From positions 372,001 through 436,000 of the forward strand of contig MARA01000028.1 of assembly GCA_001792895.1 (NCBI GenBank): DNA of 64,000 nt. Reading direction: 5' to 3'. The first letter of the stretch is position 1, and every line of letters starts with the position of its first letter. The notes below the pieces were generated by a model, which had not been told where the DNA came from, ran no database searches, and worked only from the letters and a program-made list of their open reading frames with translations. Below, in pieces: positions 32,702-43,330 of this stretch. The translations under genes and the position numbers were made by a program. Source of the DNA: Lentinus brumalis. Its lineage: Eukaryota > Basidiomycota > Agaricomycetes > Polyporales > Polyporaceae.

Positions 32702-34890
32702 CTAAAAGTCCCCGAGATCAATCTCCACACTCTCAAGCACGCTTGCCTCGAAATTGCGCGCGCCGTTGCTCTTGGTCTGGCCTTCTCCGTCACCGGATGG
32801 TGTTGTCGCAGGAGAGGCCGAGCGGGGCGTCGCACCCCGACTGCTGATGTCCCGGGCGTACCAGCTCTGTAGTATACAAGACATGCCGCAGTGACCCCGG
32901 AGAAGCACAGAGACAAGATGAGGAGACAAATAGAGGAGACAAGAGGAGGAGAGGGAACACAGAAAGGCAAGGCGAGGGTCGCGAATGACAGGGGGCATGC
33001 GGGCAAGCAAGCAATTGTCAACAACCATCCACACACCACGGTCAGATACCACGCGACGGAACAAGACCAACCTTGAGTTCCCGTTTGCAAGCATTTTTGC
33101 CTTCAGCCTGGCCGCTGCGTCGAGCGCACCCCCGGTCGGGGTGGCGGTTCCCGCACGCAGCTGGCGCTCGCGGCGCTTGCGCTCCATCTCCATGCGTTCT
33201 GCCATGCGAACCTGCTCCTGGTTGAGCCTCCGATTGCGTTCATTGATCTTCGCAAGGTTGTCCGACGCGCTCTCTTCGTGCCGCGGACCGCGAGAGGGAA
33301 GGCTGGCGTTGAGCTCCGCAAGCTTCTCGTCGATCCGCTTCACTTCGGGGTAGTCCTGGCGGCGCATAGCAAGCGTACGTTCCTGCTGCAGGCGAGAGCG
33401 CTCCATGGTGAGATAGGTCGTACTCTGTTTCGCGGCATTGATGGCCTGCTTGCGCGCGAGCATCGCTGCGATGTCACTCTGTAGACCAGACGAAAGTGGA
33501 GTAGCATGAGCCGCGAAGCGGACAGGATTTCGCGACATACCTCCGTCATTGGCTGCGTTGCGAGCCTTTGCATCTGCGCGGCCTTCTTCTCCAGCTGACG
33601 CTTCGTCGGAAGCTTGACCTTGTCATTCTCGCAGAACTTGACCAGCCGCTCGAATTCTTTCTGCGGGGCATACTCTAGCAAAGGTGAGAAGTTGGGTCAC
33701 GCGGCCACGTACTGCTTCGAAACGACCGTTCGAAATCTTGTCCATAGGGAAGCGCTTGATTGACTCTCCATGCTTCAGCTCCAGCTCTTGATTAACGAGC
33801 TGGTCGTCGACCTTGTACGGCTTGACCGTGGTCGCCGAGATGTCTGACTCTGGATTAACAACCAACCCTCCGGGGCGGCTGGGTGAACCTACCGCTGACT
33901 TCACAAAGCCTGTACACTGGTTGTCCACTCTCGCTGCCGATCAGATACCGAACCCAGGCGCCCTTGACGTATTCGTCGAACCAGGGCTTCATGCAGTGCT
34001 TCGCTACGTCGATGCGGGTCAGGCGACATGTGCTGAGGTCCTCGATTGTTGTCGGTGGTTCCTCCTCTGGGGCAAGCTTGCTGAAGAGCCTACGGTCGCG
34101 CTCCTCTTCTTCGTCGTCCTTGGTGAACTGCCCGTCTTCCTCTTCCCCGTCGTCAGTCTCCATGTCCATGGGGGACGAGGAGCGATCACGCTTGGGGAAT
34201 CAGTTCGTGTCTTGAAGGATGACGGCTTAAGCGACAGACCGACAGAGAAGGAACAGACCTAGACGTACCCGCTTCTTCTCATCCTTCGCTTTCCGCCTCG
34301 CCTTAAGCTCGTCCAACTTCTTGCTCTTCTCCTTAGTCGCGCCACGAACCGCGTGTTGGCCTGAAACACGGTGAGCAGCGATTAATCGACATAATGATGG
34401 GAACGCACGTTTCGCTGCCTTGGATACGCTCTCGTCTCCCCGACCGCTCTGCATCTTCACCATGAGGTCCAGCTGACGCTTGTCCGTGAACCGCTGCATC
34501 TCCTCCTGTCGCTGTGCGAGTATCGCCTCTCGCTCAATCTCCGACTTTGTCATGAGTCTGTACGCCCTTGAGTCAAAGATGCAAGAGATGATATACGCCA
34601 CTTACTCGGCTCTGTCTGCCTCGTCGACGAACTTCCCTTCGAGGGGATATGGATTTGAGTCTGTCTCCTCCTCGCTCTCTTGATCCCCGCCTTCTGAAGC
34701 AGTGTCATCCCCCATGCTGCACCAGCACACGTTGCATGAGACAACCGCATGAAGATCCGTAGCCACGACGAGCTCACTCTGCTTTGCGCCGTTTGGACGG
34801 GTTGTTCTGTTGGCTGCGTTTGCGCTTTTTCTCCGTGGCGCCGGCGAGCTCGAGCAACTCGTCGTCGATGTCGCCTTCAGAAGATGACAT
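32702..34890 (-). CDS. RTF1: RTF1, Paf1-complex subunit with Plus3 domain
   Basis: Nine exons in phase (34890-34778, 34716-34606, 34557-34409, 34360-34269, 34190-33893, 33849-33713, 33672-33541, 33478-33072, 32864-32702) give 533 aa, close to the usual fungal length. Rtf1 acts in the nucleus with elongating RNA polymerase II and promotes H2B ubiquitination. Order: acidic/basic N-terminus (MSSSEGDIDDELLELAG); the conserved NPYPLEGKFVDEADRAEL; EIEREAILAQR; the Plus3 domain (about residues 200-310: CRLTRIDVAKHC, VYRLCEVS, VKPYKVDDQLVNQELELKHG, MDKISNGRF); then a long Arg/Lys/Glu-rich coiled coil (ERNRRLNQEQVRMAERMEME) and a Ser-rich tail. It is transcribed away from SOF1. The exon 6/7 and 8/9 junctions have near-equivalent alternatives. 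Confidence 0.92.
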
Positions 34891-35167
34891 AGTGATGGTA
34901 ACTGGTCGAGAAACAGGAGAAAAGTGTGGTGGTGGTGGTGGTTGCGGACCAAGGTTAAGCCAGGATCGTGACCCGTTTTGGAAGCTGTACCAGGCGCTTG
35001 TGGTGGGCGAGCTTTTCGCGCGCCAAAGTAACCCGCCTCGAGTCCCCCTCCTCCTCCTCCTTTCTGTGTCCGGACCGGCCTATACATCTCCAAGCTCTTG
35101 AAAGTACTGCTCACGGTAGCCTACCGCAGAATTTTAGGCCACAAAAGAGACGCGTGCAGTCGGAAAC
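34891..35167. promoter_or_regulatory. Divergent promoter RTF1/SOF1
   Basis: 277 bp separate the two start codons. It contains a GGTGGTGGTGGTGG run near 34,928 and a CTCCTCCTCCTCC tract near 35,048, both common in fungal promoters. Shared regulation of the two genes is inferred from spacing. Confidence 0.5.
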
Positions 35168-37174
35168 ATGGTGGTAAGCACTAAAGAGCTCTCTCGACGA
35201 GTCAATAATGCTGATCTTGTCTTCAGAAAATCAATGTGTTGCAACATGCTCCATCTGCACACCTACCGCAGCGACCGGGTGACCCGACACCAACATCGCG
35301 GAACCTCGATCCACTCATGCACCCCTTCGCTCGCGCGAGAGAACGGACACGAGCTCTGAACGCAGCGAAGATGGAGAGAATGTTCGCCAAACCATTCATC
35401 GCGGCGCTAGAGGGACATGTGGACGCTGTGGAGGCTATGGCGAGGAAGCCGGACACGCTGGACATCGTCGCGAGTGGTAGCTGGGACGGAGGTACGCACT
35501 GTGTTCATAGCAAAGGAGGCGTTGCTGCGATGACTAATTGCCTCTGCGCAGGGCTTATTGTCCATGATGTGTCGAGGCGAACGAAGGTTTTCCAACACGA
35601 CCAAGCACACAAGGGCAAGGTCTCCGACGTTTGCTTTGGGCAAGAAGGCAGGCTGTTGAGTTGTGGTGTGGACAGGAACATCAAGCTATGGAACACAGAG
35701 AGTAGCTTTGATGATGACGAGTCAGGTGCCGGGCCATCCCAGGTGAGTCGTGTGTGTGTGGCTTATCTCTTTGACCGGGTTCTCAAAGACGCAGAGGAAA
35801 CCGGTCAGCATCTTCCCTGGCAAGTCAGCCTTCAAGTACGTCGTTAGTCCTCAACGTCTTGGCGCGGCGCTGACCTTCGTCCTGACAGCTCCATAGACCA
35901 CCACCGATACGACCCGTTGTTTGCAACCGGGTCCAACCTGGTGCAAGTGTGGGACGAAACAAAGTGCGTCCTTCCTGGACATCCCCCGCGTGCCGTCGTG
36001 CTGAGCTCGCATCCTCTACGCAGAAGCGCAGCAGTATCAAACTTAACTCTCCCTACCTCAACAGAAACGGTTACAGCTGTCCGTTTCAATCTGTCTGAAG
36101 CGTCCGTATTGGCTAGCATCGGTTCTGACCGGTCGTTCACGCTATACGATATACGAACGGGCAAAGCCGAGCGACGGATCATCATGCAGGTATGTTTCAC
36201 GTTCATGAACCGATTGAGAGTCTGTTCCCTCGCGGCGTCATACCGCTGTCATTCTCCACAACCTCCTTCATTATCGACTTCACTGCATGGAGTCTTACAA
36301 CGCATGTTATCATGCTTGCTGGAGTGGTGTGATGCCCCCTCGGCATGAGAGCACGCAGCATCTTGGGCCTCCCCGTCGCCATGATACACTTCTTACCAAG
36401 ACTAGCATTCTGACCACATCCCACACTAGATGCGCAGCAACGCGTTATCGTGGTCACCAACATTCCCCACCTCCGTCCTTCTCGCCTCAGAAGACCACAA
36501 TCTCTACACGTTCGACATTCGCTCCCTGAACACTCCCACGCAAATATACAAGGGACACGTCGCAGCAGTGATGAGCTGCGACTGGAGCCCCACCGGGCTT
36601 GAGTTCGTCAGCGGTGGGTGGGACAGGACCGTGCGAATATGGAAAGAAGGGCATGGGTCGGCTCCAGAAGTCTACCACACGAAACGCATGCAAAGGTGCG
36701 CCACCTCCTTCTGGTTCCACTTTGCATGCACACGCGCTAACCGCTGCTGCGCAGGGTGATGTCGACCGTGTACACGGGCGACGCGCGATTCGTGCTCTCG
36801 GGCTCCGACGACGGCAACGTGAGGATATGGAAAGCACACGCGTCTGACAAGCTCGGCATTATCACGGCACGCGAGCGGGCCGCCATCGAGTATCGGGAAA
36901 CCCTCAAGTCGCGCTGGAAGGCGGACTCGGAGGTCAACAAGATCTCACGGTACGTCGCTTTGCCATCGTTGATCCCGTCGTATATGTTGTGTGCTGACTG
37001 ACGTGCTATAGGGTACGACACCTACCGAAGCCAGTGTACAAGGCTGCGCAGCTCAAGCGGACGATGCTCGAGGCGCAGCGCGTCAAGGAGGAGCGGCGGC
37101 GCAAGCATACGCGTGCAGGCGAGGACAAACCAAAGGCGCAGCGGAAGAAGGTCGTCATTGCGGAGCAGTCTTAG
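35168..37174 (+). CDS. SOF1: SOF1/DCAF13, SSU-processome WD40 protein
   Basis: Nine exons (35168-35173, 35227-35491, 35552-35742, 35789-35835, 35889-35963, 36024-36189, 36430-36695, 36755-36949, 37012-37174) give 457 aa, against 445-489 in known orthologs. Sof1 works in the nucleolus in 18S rRNA maturation with U3 snoRNP. Diagnostic blocks: MVKINVLQ; RNLDPLMHPFARARERTRALN; KMERMFAKPFIAALEGH; SIDHHRYDPLFATG; MRSNALSWSP; EDHNLYTFDIRSL; VYHTKRMQR; GSDDGNVRIWKAHASDKLG; and the basic C-terminal Sof1-like tail starting RHLPKPVYKAAQ. WD-type repeats fill the middle. The first exon codes only Met-Val (6 nt); splicing it restores the family N-terminus, which is why this start was chosen over the unspliced ORF. 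Confidence 0.95.
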
Positions 37175-39171
37175 CAACATCGTGCTCTTCGTTCCCTGTG
37201 CTCCCCTTCTGTGTTTGTATGGATGTCGCTTCGCTGGTTCGCGAAATCATGAAGTCGGCGTCTTTGCTGACGGCTTTGTGGCAATCGTTCTCGGACAAGT
37301 TCGAGTGTAGCACACATACTATAAGGTTTGGTGCGGTCGGCGAGCATATGGTCAGCACCTTGCTCTGTTCCAAGCGCTGCCCAAACTGACCCTATGTTCG
37401 ATTGTAATCTGCGCAGGCATAATCGGACGTACTCGCCTATTCGCCTTGTACGCGGAGGTTGGTCCGACCGAGGTCGGGGTACGTCTCGCAGACCACCAGT
37501 TACGCAGGTTGTAAGGTATACCACCTTCCCAACTCACCGACGAATGTGCATACAGGACGAGCGCAGCGCCCGTAGGCCTTCTGCGACAGCGTCTCGAGTG
37601 ATCCGCACTGTGCCAAGGTCCGGAGTGCTGTGTGTACGACTTCAAAAGCCGATCGCGCCGTCCTTGGGCAGTCCCTGAGCCAGAAGATTTGCCGAGCGTC
37701 GGTGGCTGAGTAGAGGTTGGACAGATAGCCCGGGGTATGACGCGGGCCGCTGAAACGAGTGTATGTCTCTGTCCTAATGCCGTGATTGACACTCATATAC
37801 GGCCTTGCTCAGGTCCCTGTGAACGATAACTATTGTGTGACACTCTGCCCCTGTCCGCGTCGCGCATCGGTGGACGGTGTTTGCGGTGCTACCGCCTGAG
37901 TAGTACCTCGCCGAGTCACAAGCCGAATCGGTGGGTGCCTTACGCGGTATGAGACATAAACCAGCCCGGAGGCGCGATACTAGCACGCAGCTCATTGACC
38001 GCATGCTGAGTGGCAAGACCGTTGCGCTCGGTCACCCCAGCTCTGTAATCATTGTGAAGCTCGATCGGCCAACGAATTACGGCCGCATGTGCGCAGCCAG
38101 CGGTTGTGGCTTTTCGTGGTACGTCCTGTGCCTTTCGAAACGCAAATCTCCCTTTACCCGACGCTTCCTGCATCTCCGATTGAGCGCGATGTGGACCCTA
38201 TCCACGTTGCCGTTTGCCTCGGTCTCCTTCAAGGCGTTCCCGATGTGCAACGTTCAGCTTTGACAGGGGCAATGCGCCTGTCACAGATCGAGGACGCCGC
38301 CACACAACTGCAGTAGCATCGACGGGATGGGACATGCGGCTCTGATGCCTCCAGGTGAAAATGAGCACGTCTGCAACGACTTCGACGCCTTCAGCCGTCA
38401 TGCAGCCCCGGTCCGAGTGACGTTCGGTGCGAAGCTACTCAGCGCTCTCCGACGACACGAAGGTTTCGCCGACGTTCGTCGGAGAGAAATTATGTGGGCC
38501 CATAGCTACGGAGCTCTGCAACCATACAACTGGAGAGCCAGGACCACATTCTGTCGATCCATTATGCTGGAATATCCTCGAGTATGGTCCTGAGCGCCGC
38601 ATCGGACGCTGGATCATCGACGTGCGTGCGAGCCGCTATTTGAATATGACAACTGTGGTCTGTCCACGAACGCTGGTCGGATGAGCTCGGCAAGGCCATC
38701 ACGTCTGCCAGTAAGACGTGTACAGTCAGTTGTGATGGCCAGCCTGCTCGATACGTCGGACATCTACAAATGTGTAGTGCAGTTCACTGCCAGTGGCACG
38801 ATGCTTTCTTTACTGTGTTCTATTTCTATCACAGAGTTGGTACTAATAGATTACATCAATCCTCGGGGATTGGCAACGATAACGACGCGCTGCCGTACAG
38901 TCAAGACGCAAGATGGTGTAGATGGTCGTACAATCGGGAAGTGGTGAGATACAGTCATGTTCTACATGGGGACCGGCCTGACTGGAGCATACCCAGCCCC
39001 CGCCTAGAGCTCCATCGTTTCAGGTGCGGAGGGCCGGCGATAATAGATAGTGGTGTTTTACAGCTGGAGCCAAAAGCGCATCAGCCAACCTGTTACGAGA
39101 GCACAGACAGGTGTCGGCGCACACCAAGGCAATACTCACCAATGATTTTCTCGACATCTCTAGGTGCGACG
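37175..39171. other. 2-kb gap with exon-like ORFs, no model
   Basis: Several ORFs of 60-145 codons occur on both strands, for example minus 37500-37796 and plus 38427-38684 (THVGEKLCGPIATEL-like frame). Some have protein-like composition, but I could not join them into a phased gene or recognise a family. They may be remnants of a decayed gene. Confidence 0.35.
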
Positions 39172-39873
39172 TCACGCCTCGTGCGATGATCCAGTGCGTT
39201 GACCGTGTGTCCGGCTCTGGGGCTCGACGTCAATGCCAAACAGCACGACAGCTGTAGCTATAGCCAGGACTAGCGGTGTCGCCGTTCTTGCAAGCGACGA
39301 GGACTGACAGGGGAGATCACAATCAGCACCACTCGTCTGGACCACATGAGAAGCAGCAGTCGAACTTACGGTGTCGGAACTTCTCCGTGCGCCCCGGACA
39401 TAGGGCCTCAGTTCAGAAGGCCCATCAAAAAGAAGCGGTGGCGGCAGCGGCGCAGGAAGGATACGAGATGTAACGCCCGAAGCATCGGTCGAGGAAGGGT
39501 GGACATGGCGCGGCCTATGCGCACGGAAACTGATGTACGCCATTCCTCGGGGACGGGCGGGTCCGTCGAGCAAGGTAGGTGCAGGAAGAGGTTTCACTGT
39601 GGGTCTTCGGCGCGATGCATGGGTGCTGAGCGATCGCGCCGGCCGACTGGATACCGCTGCGGCGTTAAGCACGAGGAGCCTGCTCGACTCGCCGAGGCGA
39701 GACGGGGCGTCGAAAATGTCTAGGATGGGAAGGTTCAAGGAAGGAGTGTGGGGGTGCCCAACCGCGGCAACGGAGAGCATGTGGCGAGACAACGATGTCG
39801 AGGTCGTCGCGCGAGGTGTTGTCCGTAAGACCGCGGAGAGAAGGGCGGAAAGAGGACGAGTGGGTTGGAACAT
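39172..39873 (-). CDS. Small protein with mitochondrial-type presequence, unknown
   Basis: The minus-strand ORF starts at 39873. A 66-nt segment (39370-39305) has GTAAGT and TGTCAG ends and keeps the frame if removed; with it spliced out the protein is 211 aa, unspliced 233 aa. The N-terminus (MFQPTRPLSALLSAVL, then RTTPRATTSTSLSRH) is rich in Arg, Ser and Leu and free of acidic residues, as expected of a mitochondrial targeting sequence. A hydrophobic segment near the C-terminus (TPLVLAIATAVVLFGI) could span a membrane. The middle is Pro/Ser/Arg-rich. I do not recognise the family; it may be a fast-evolving inner-membrane or membrane-anchored mitochondrial protein. Low complexity keeps confidence moderate. 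Confidence 0.45.
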   Translation of the reverse strand: MFQPTRPLSALLSAVLRTTPRATTSTSLSRHMLSVAAVGHPHTPSLNLPILDIFDAPSRLGESSRLLVLNAAAVSSRPARSLSTHASRRRPTVKPLPAPTLLDGPARPRGMAYISFRAHRPRHVHPSSTDASGVTSRILPAPLPPPLLFDGPSELRPYVRGARRSSDTVSSTAASHVVQTSGADCDLPCQSSSLARTATPLVLAIATAVVLFGIDVEPQSRTHGQRTGSSHEA

Positions 39874-42424
39874 GGTGCACAGTTGGGAATACCGGGGGGT
39901 TGAACCGGGGAGAAATATGAGGGGATGGCCTGGGGAGACGAGAGGCCAACCATGGTGCTATCAGCCAATATATGTTGTATGTGTCCGGACTGGACCTTTG
40001 ACTAGGAGCTGTGAAATTTCAGAGTGGTATGGCACCGATTGGATTAGGGAAGGGAATACGCGCCGGTGCACCGGAGTTGATGCGGCGTTACGAGATTGAG
40101 TGATCTGTATCGTGTAGCGGCGGTCATGTAGGCGGTCCCTTGAACAGGACGCCTCGGCACACTCTGCTCTGCGCTCGGTGCGAAACACGTTCACAGACTC
40201 CCAAACGGCCTTCTCTTGTCCTTGTTCGGTTCATTGCTCTGACTCCTCGGCCAGGTGGCCCCACCACACTCTCTCGCCACCCGGTGAAGCATGAAGTCAT
40301 TACCTGCACTAAACAAGTTAACAACCGCTCAAACGCCACCAAGGTTGCGATTATCGTGCTGCTCACCTTCAGGAAGCATTTTCCTGTCAAAAGTACAGAA
40401 CGCTCACGTCTCGAGTTGATGCTCCCACCTGACGGGTGTCGGCCATGATCTGTCAACCGTGTCAAGAAAGCTTCCACTTGCCCCAGACTGCATTCCAACT
40501 GACAGTTCCATTATGATCGAACGCACAAAGTGCATCGATGAAGCATCGTTGACCGCAGGGTGCGACTGTATGCAATGTCTCGCCGAGCTCTGACAGCGCC
40601 GGACACGGCATTCATCTTGATCCGGCGCGTCCAGAGAAGGCCAAGAAATCGACTCAACAACCGACTTCCGCCCAGAGAGACGAAGCATCCCTTGGTTGAA
40701 ATTACTGCGGCTTCTACAGCACAAGCCGCAGTAACTTGTGAGCGTGGAAGTGCCGAATGCGAGAGGCGACCCTGCGTGCGATTATGCCAAGGGGATGCGT
40801 GCCATGAGAATGAAGTGCTCACCCGTGCGAACATGGATGGAGATCGTCAAGCCAATGACTCAGTGTCTGACTCCTGGTACGTCAAAGGAGGTGGGATATC
40901 GAGTTCAGGCGCACATATTCTATATGAGCGTCGCATGGTATGAGACATTCATCGCTTCCAAAACGTTGGCGAGGCGGCTGCAAATTGCAATTCAGCCTCG
41001 CTCTGCCGCTGCAATGCAAAATGAGTAGCCGTCACATTAGTAAGATTGGCCAAGGAAGTGCTCACCCGCATGCTGCTCACCCCGCCTAACCATCGCCATA
41101 TCGCCTCGGCAAACGGCTGCCAGAGTGGATCGAGAAGTTGTTCTTACTCTCCAAGTCGTGCATTGAGACGATCACTAGTATCGTAGTCAAATGAAGCTGA
41201 CTCCCGGAAAGCGCAGCGTAGTGCTTCACCATGAGACGCAGAGCTTGAGCGCGGATGTGCTGTCGCCTGATGAGCAAGATGTGAGCAAGGAACATGCGCG
41301 CGACATGAACGCACTGCCATCTTCATTTTGGCAGAGTATGTGCACTGCCTGCTAGAGCTGCGCCGCACGCAACACCAACAGCCCTTCAAGGCTGCCTCCG
41401 ATACTAGAGGCTAGTGTGACGTCGGGCTTGCAGCCTTTCCGGAGTGCACAGGGTTACTGACACACAGTAGCCGAGGACACTACCATGTAGCTGACACTGT
41501 TACACGGTGTTTTTATCAGTACTGTCTCTGAGCCAAAAGGACTTGGAGACGTACCAGTATGTACTTAGCGTATCTCACTCTCTATGGGTTCAGCAGTTGA
41601 CGAACGTGCGGAATGACGTGCGGATATCACTGGGCGTTGTCCGCCACCGTGCCCGTAATTAAGTAGACTCCGTAGATCCTGTAGCACAATCTTTGAGAAG
41701 TTGTAGATTAAGCAAAGCCGTCGATTATCGAGGATTTGACGTCGACTTCAAAAGAGTTGTCCATTTGCTGGCTAAGAGTCGTGACAGTAACTACGAGTAA
41801 GAGCATGGCATGGTGCCGTGCTGGCTAGACGGACCCCGAGCACTAGGAGACCCCGGACAGCTGGATATATAGCAAGGCGCTTAGCCACCGTCTCCTCCTG
41901 CTCCCCGCCGTCATGTCGTGTTCCGACTCTTCTACCACACGCATACTCCATACTAGCTCACGACAGAAGCTTTATGCAGTTCGTACGGACATTCTTTAGG
42001 TGTGTTTCACGTTTGACACCACAACCTTGCCTCTCGAGGCTGGTCGGGTAGCTGGAACGAGTGTCACCTCCAGTCCTAGTCGTGTACTCAGCCTTAATAC
42101 TGTGCTGCTGCATGGGCCAGGGTATATTACGGCTTCCGCTGGAGCTCTACTATGTCCTTAGCTACTTGCCGTTGCTCCATATCTCCAGCGGTTCATCTCA
42201 CGGTCATTCCGGCCTCGTGTACTAGTACAATAGTAGCCTTTACCACGACCACGGCGGTCATCAGATTGCTCCGGACTCACGCTTGCACCCCAGTTCTAGC
42301 TTCGGAGACCGGGTTAACATCCAGGCCTCGTTGTCTGTGCATGTCCAGACCGCACGAGCATGGCTCCGGCGAAGGGTAGGTCTTCAAATACGTGAGCTAT
42401 CGTTCCGTTGGTCGACGATCCGTT
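39874..42424. other. Intergenic leading into the segmental duplication
   Basis: No gene is supported from 39.9 to 41.7 kb. From about 41,700 the sequence becomes alignable with 50,870 onward (GCAAAGCCGTC...TATCGAGGAT), marking the diverged left edge of duplication copy 1. The last 600 bp share long blocks with the leaders of copies 2 and 3. Confidence 0.5.
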
Positions 42425-42503
42425 CCACCATCCGCGATACACTCCCGTTCCCCTCCCTTCCTCCTTTTCCTTCTTCCTCTTCTCCTGCTCGCAACTCCTC
42501 ACC
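42425..42503 (+). promoter_or_regulatory. CT-rich leader of the copy-1 gene
   Basis: A pyrimidine-rich run (CCCCTCCCTTCCTCC... CTTCTTCCTCTTCTCC) ends in CACCATGG. Such tracts mark transcription starts in many well-expressed fungal genes. The same leader is kept in copies 2 (from 51,551) and 3 (from 60,898). Confidence 0.55.
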
Positions 42504-43330
42504 ATGGTTGCTGGCGATTCTCAGGTACCTTCCACTCCGGCTGAGGGCTCCGCGCAGGAGCGCAACGCCTTGCCTCAGTACGGATTCGGCGCCGACGTCG
42601 CCTTCGACCAGCTTGTCGAGAGCAATCCCTTCCTCTTCCGGATTCACACTCCCAAGGAGCCCTCCCCTTTCTACGACAAGACCGAGCCGTACTTCGTCGG
42701 GCAGGCGTTCGCGGACAATGTCTCAGGTTCGGCCTTCCGAGCATCGAGCGTCTCCCCTTATCGTGCCCCTCCGACGTACACGTACCAGGACGTCTCGCAA
42801 CATATGGACTGGACGACCAGAGCGACCTCTCCGTTCGTGTCTACCTCTTTCAGCTTCGCATGGGCCATTTGGGAGGCGACGAGGCGGTACCATCATGGGT
42901 TGAAGCACTCGGTGGAAATCGCTATCATTGATGCGAAAGCTTTGTCTGGGCGGGCTGTTACCGCTGTCGAGTTGCTGCGACAAGGCGCACCCAAGGAGTA
43001 AGCAGCTCCCTGCCTTACTCCATCTGACGCTCATGCTGACATTGGGCGAACAGCCGCCACGCCGACCATTGGAAGTGGTATCGGTACGCTCTCGAGGCGC
43101 AGGATGTCCTCATCTGGGGCTATGTCCCAGGCTCTGCTGTCCTAGCGTCAATTCCTCTTGCGCAGATCCTCTCGAAGCTCCCCTCATACTTCCTGAACCC
43201 CGACCCGTCGAACCTTACGGACACCCCGATAAGCCGCGAAGAAGTACAGCTATCGCGTGTCTCGTTCGCACGGCCAGGGCAGACGTCCGTCGATACAAGG
43301 GCGAGAAAAGGGTGTCTGTGGTGTATATAG
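42504..43330 (+). CDS. 256-aa protein, ART-fold-like (R-S-E pattern), copy 1
   Basis: Exons 42504-42997 and 43054-43330 give 256 aa; GTAAGC/CAG intron, phase 2. An N-terminal ~35 residues precede LFRIHTPKEPSPFYD (Arg46), a spacer, SPFVSTSFSFAWAIWEA (Ser113-Thr114-Ser115), VEIAIIDAKAL and, in exon 2, EAQDVLIWGYVPGSAVLA. This order (Arg on a first strand, S-T-S, an acidic-VLI strand) resembles R-S-E ADP-ribosyltransferase-fold domains and fungal DUF families of that shape; the usual catalytic Glu position appears to be Asp182. Enzyme activity is not shown. The start has a CACCATGG context; an in-frame ATG at 42,408 would add 32 residues but lies in the pyrimidine leader. Near-identical copies lie at 51,630 and 60,977. 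Confidence 0.7.

Noticed and set aside
37175..39171. A gene from joined ORFs between SOF1 and 39.2 kb
   Set aside because: Could not find a set of exons with consistent phases or any family pattern; reported only as a gap.
42408..42503. In-frame N-terminal extension of the 256-aa protein (hydrophobic, signal-like)
   Set aside because: It falls in the CT-rich leader conserved in all copies; the ATG at 42,504 has a far better start context (CACCATGG).
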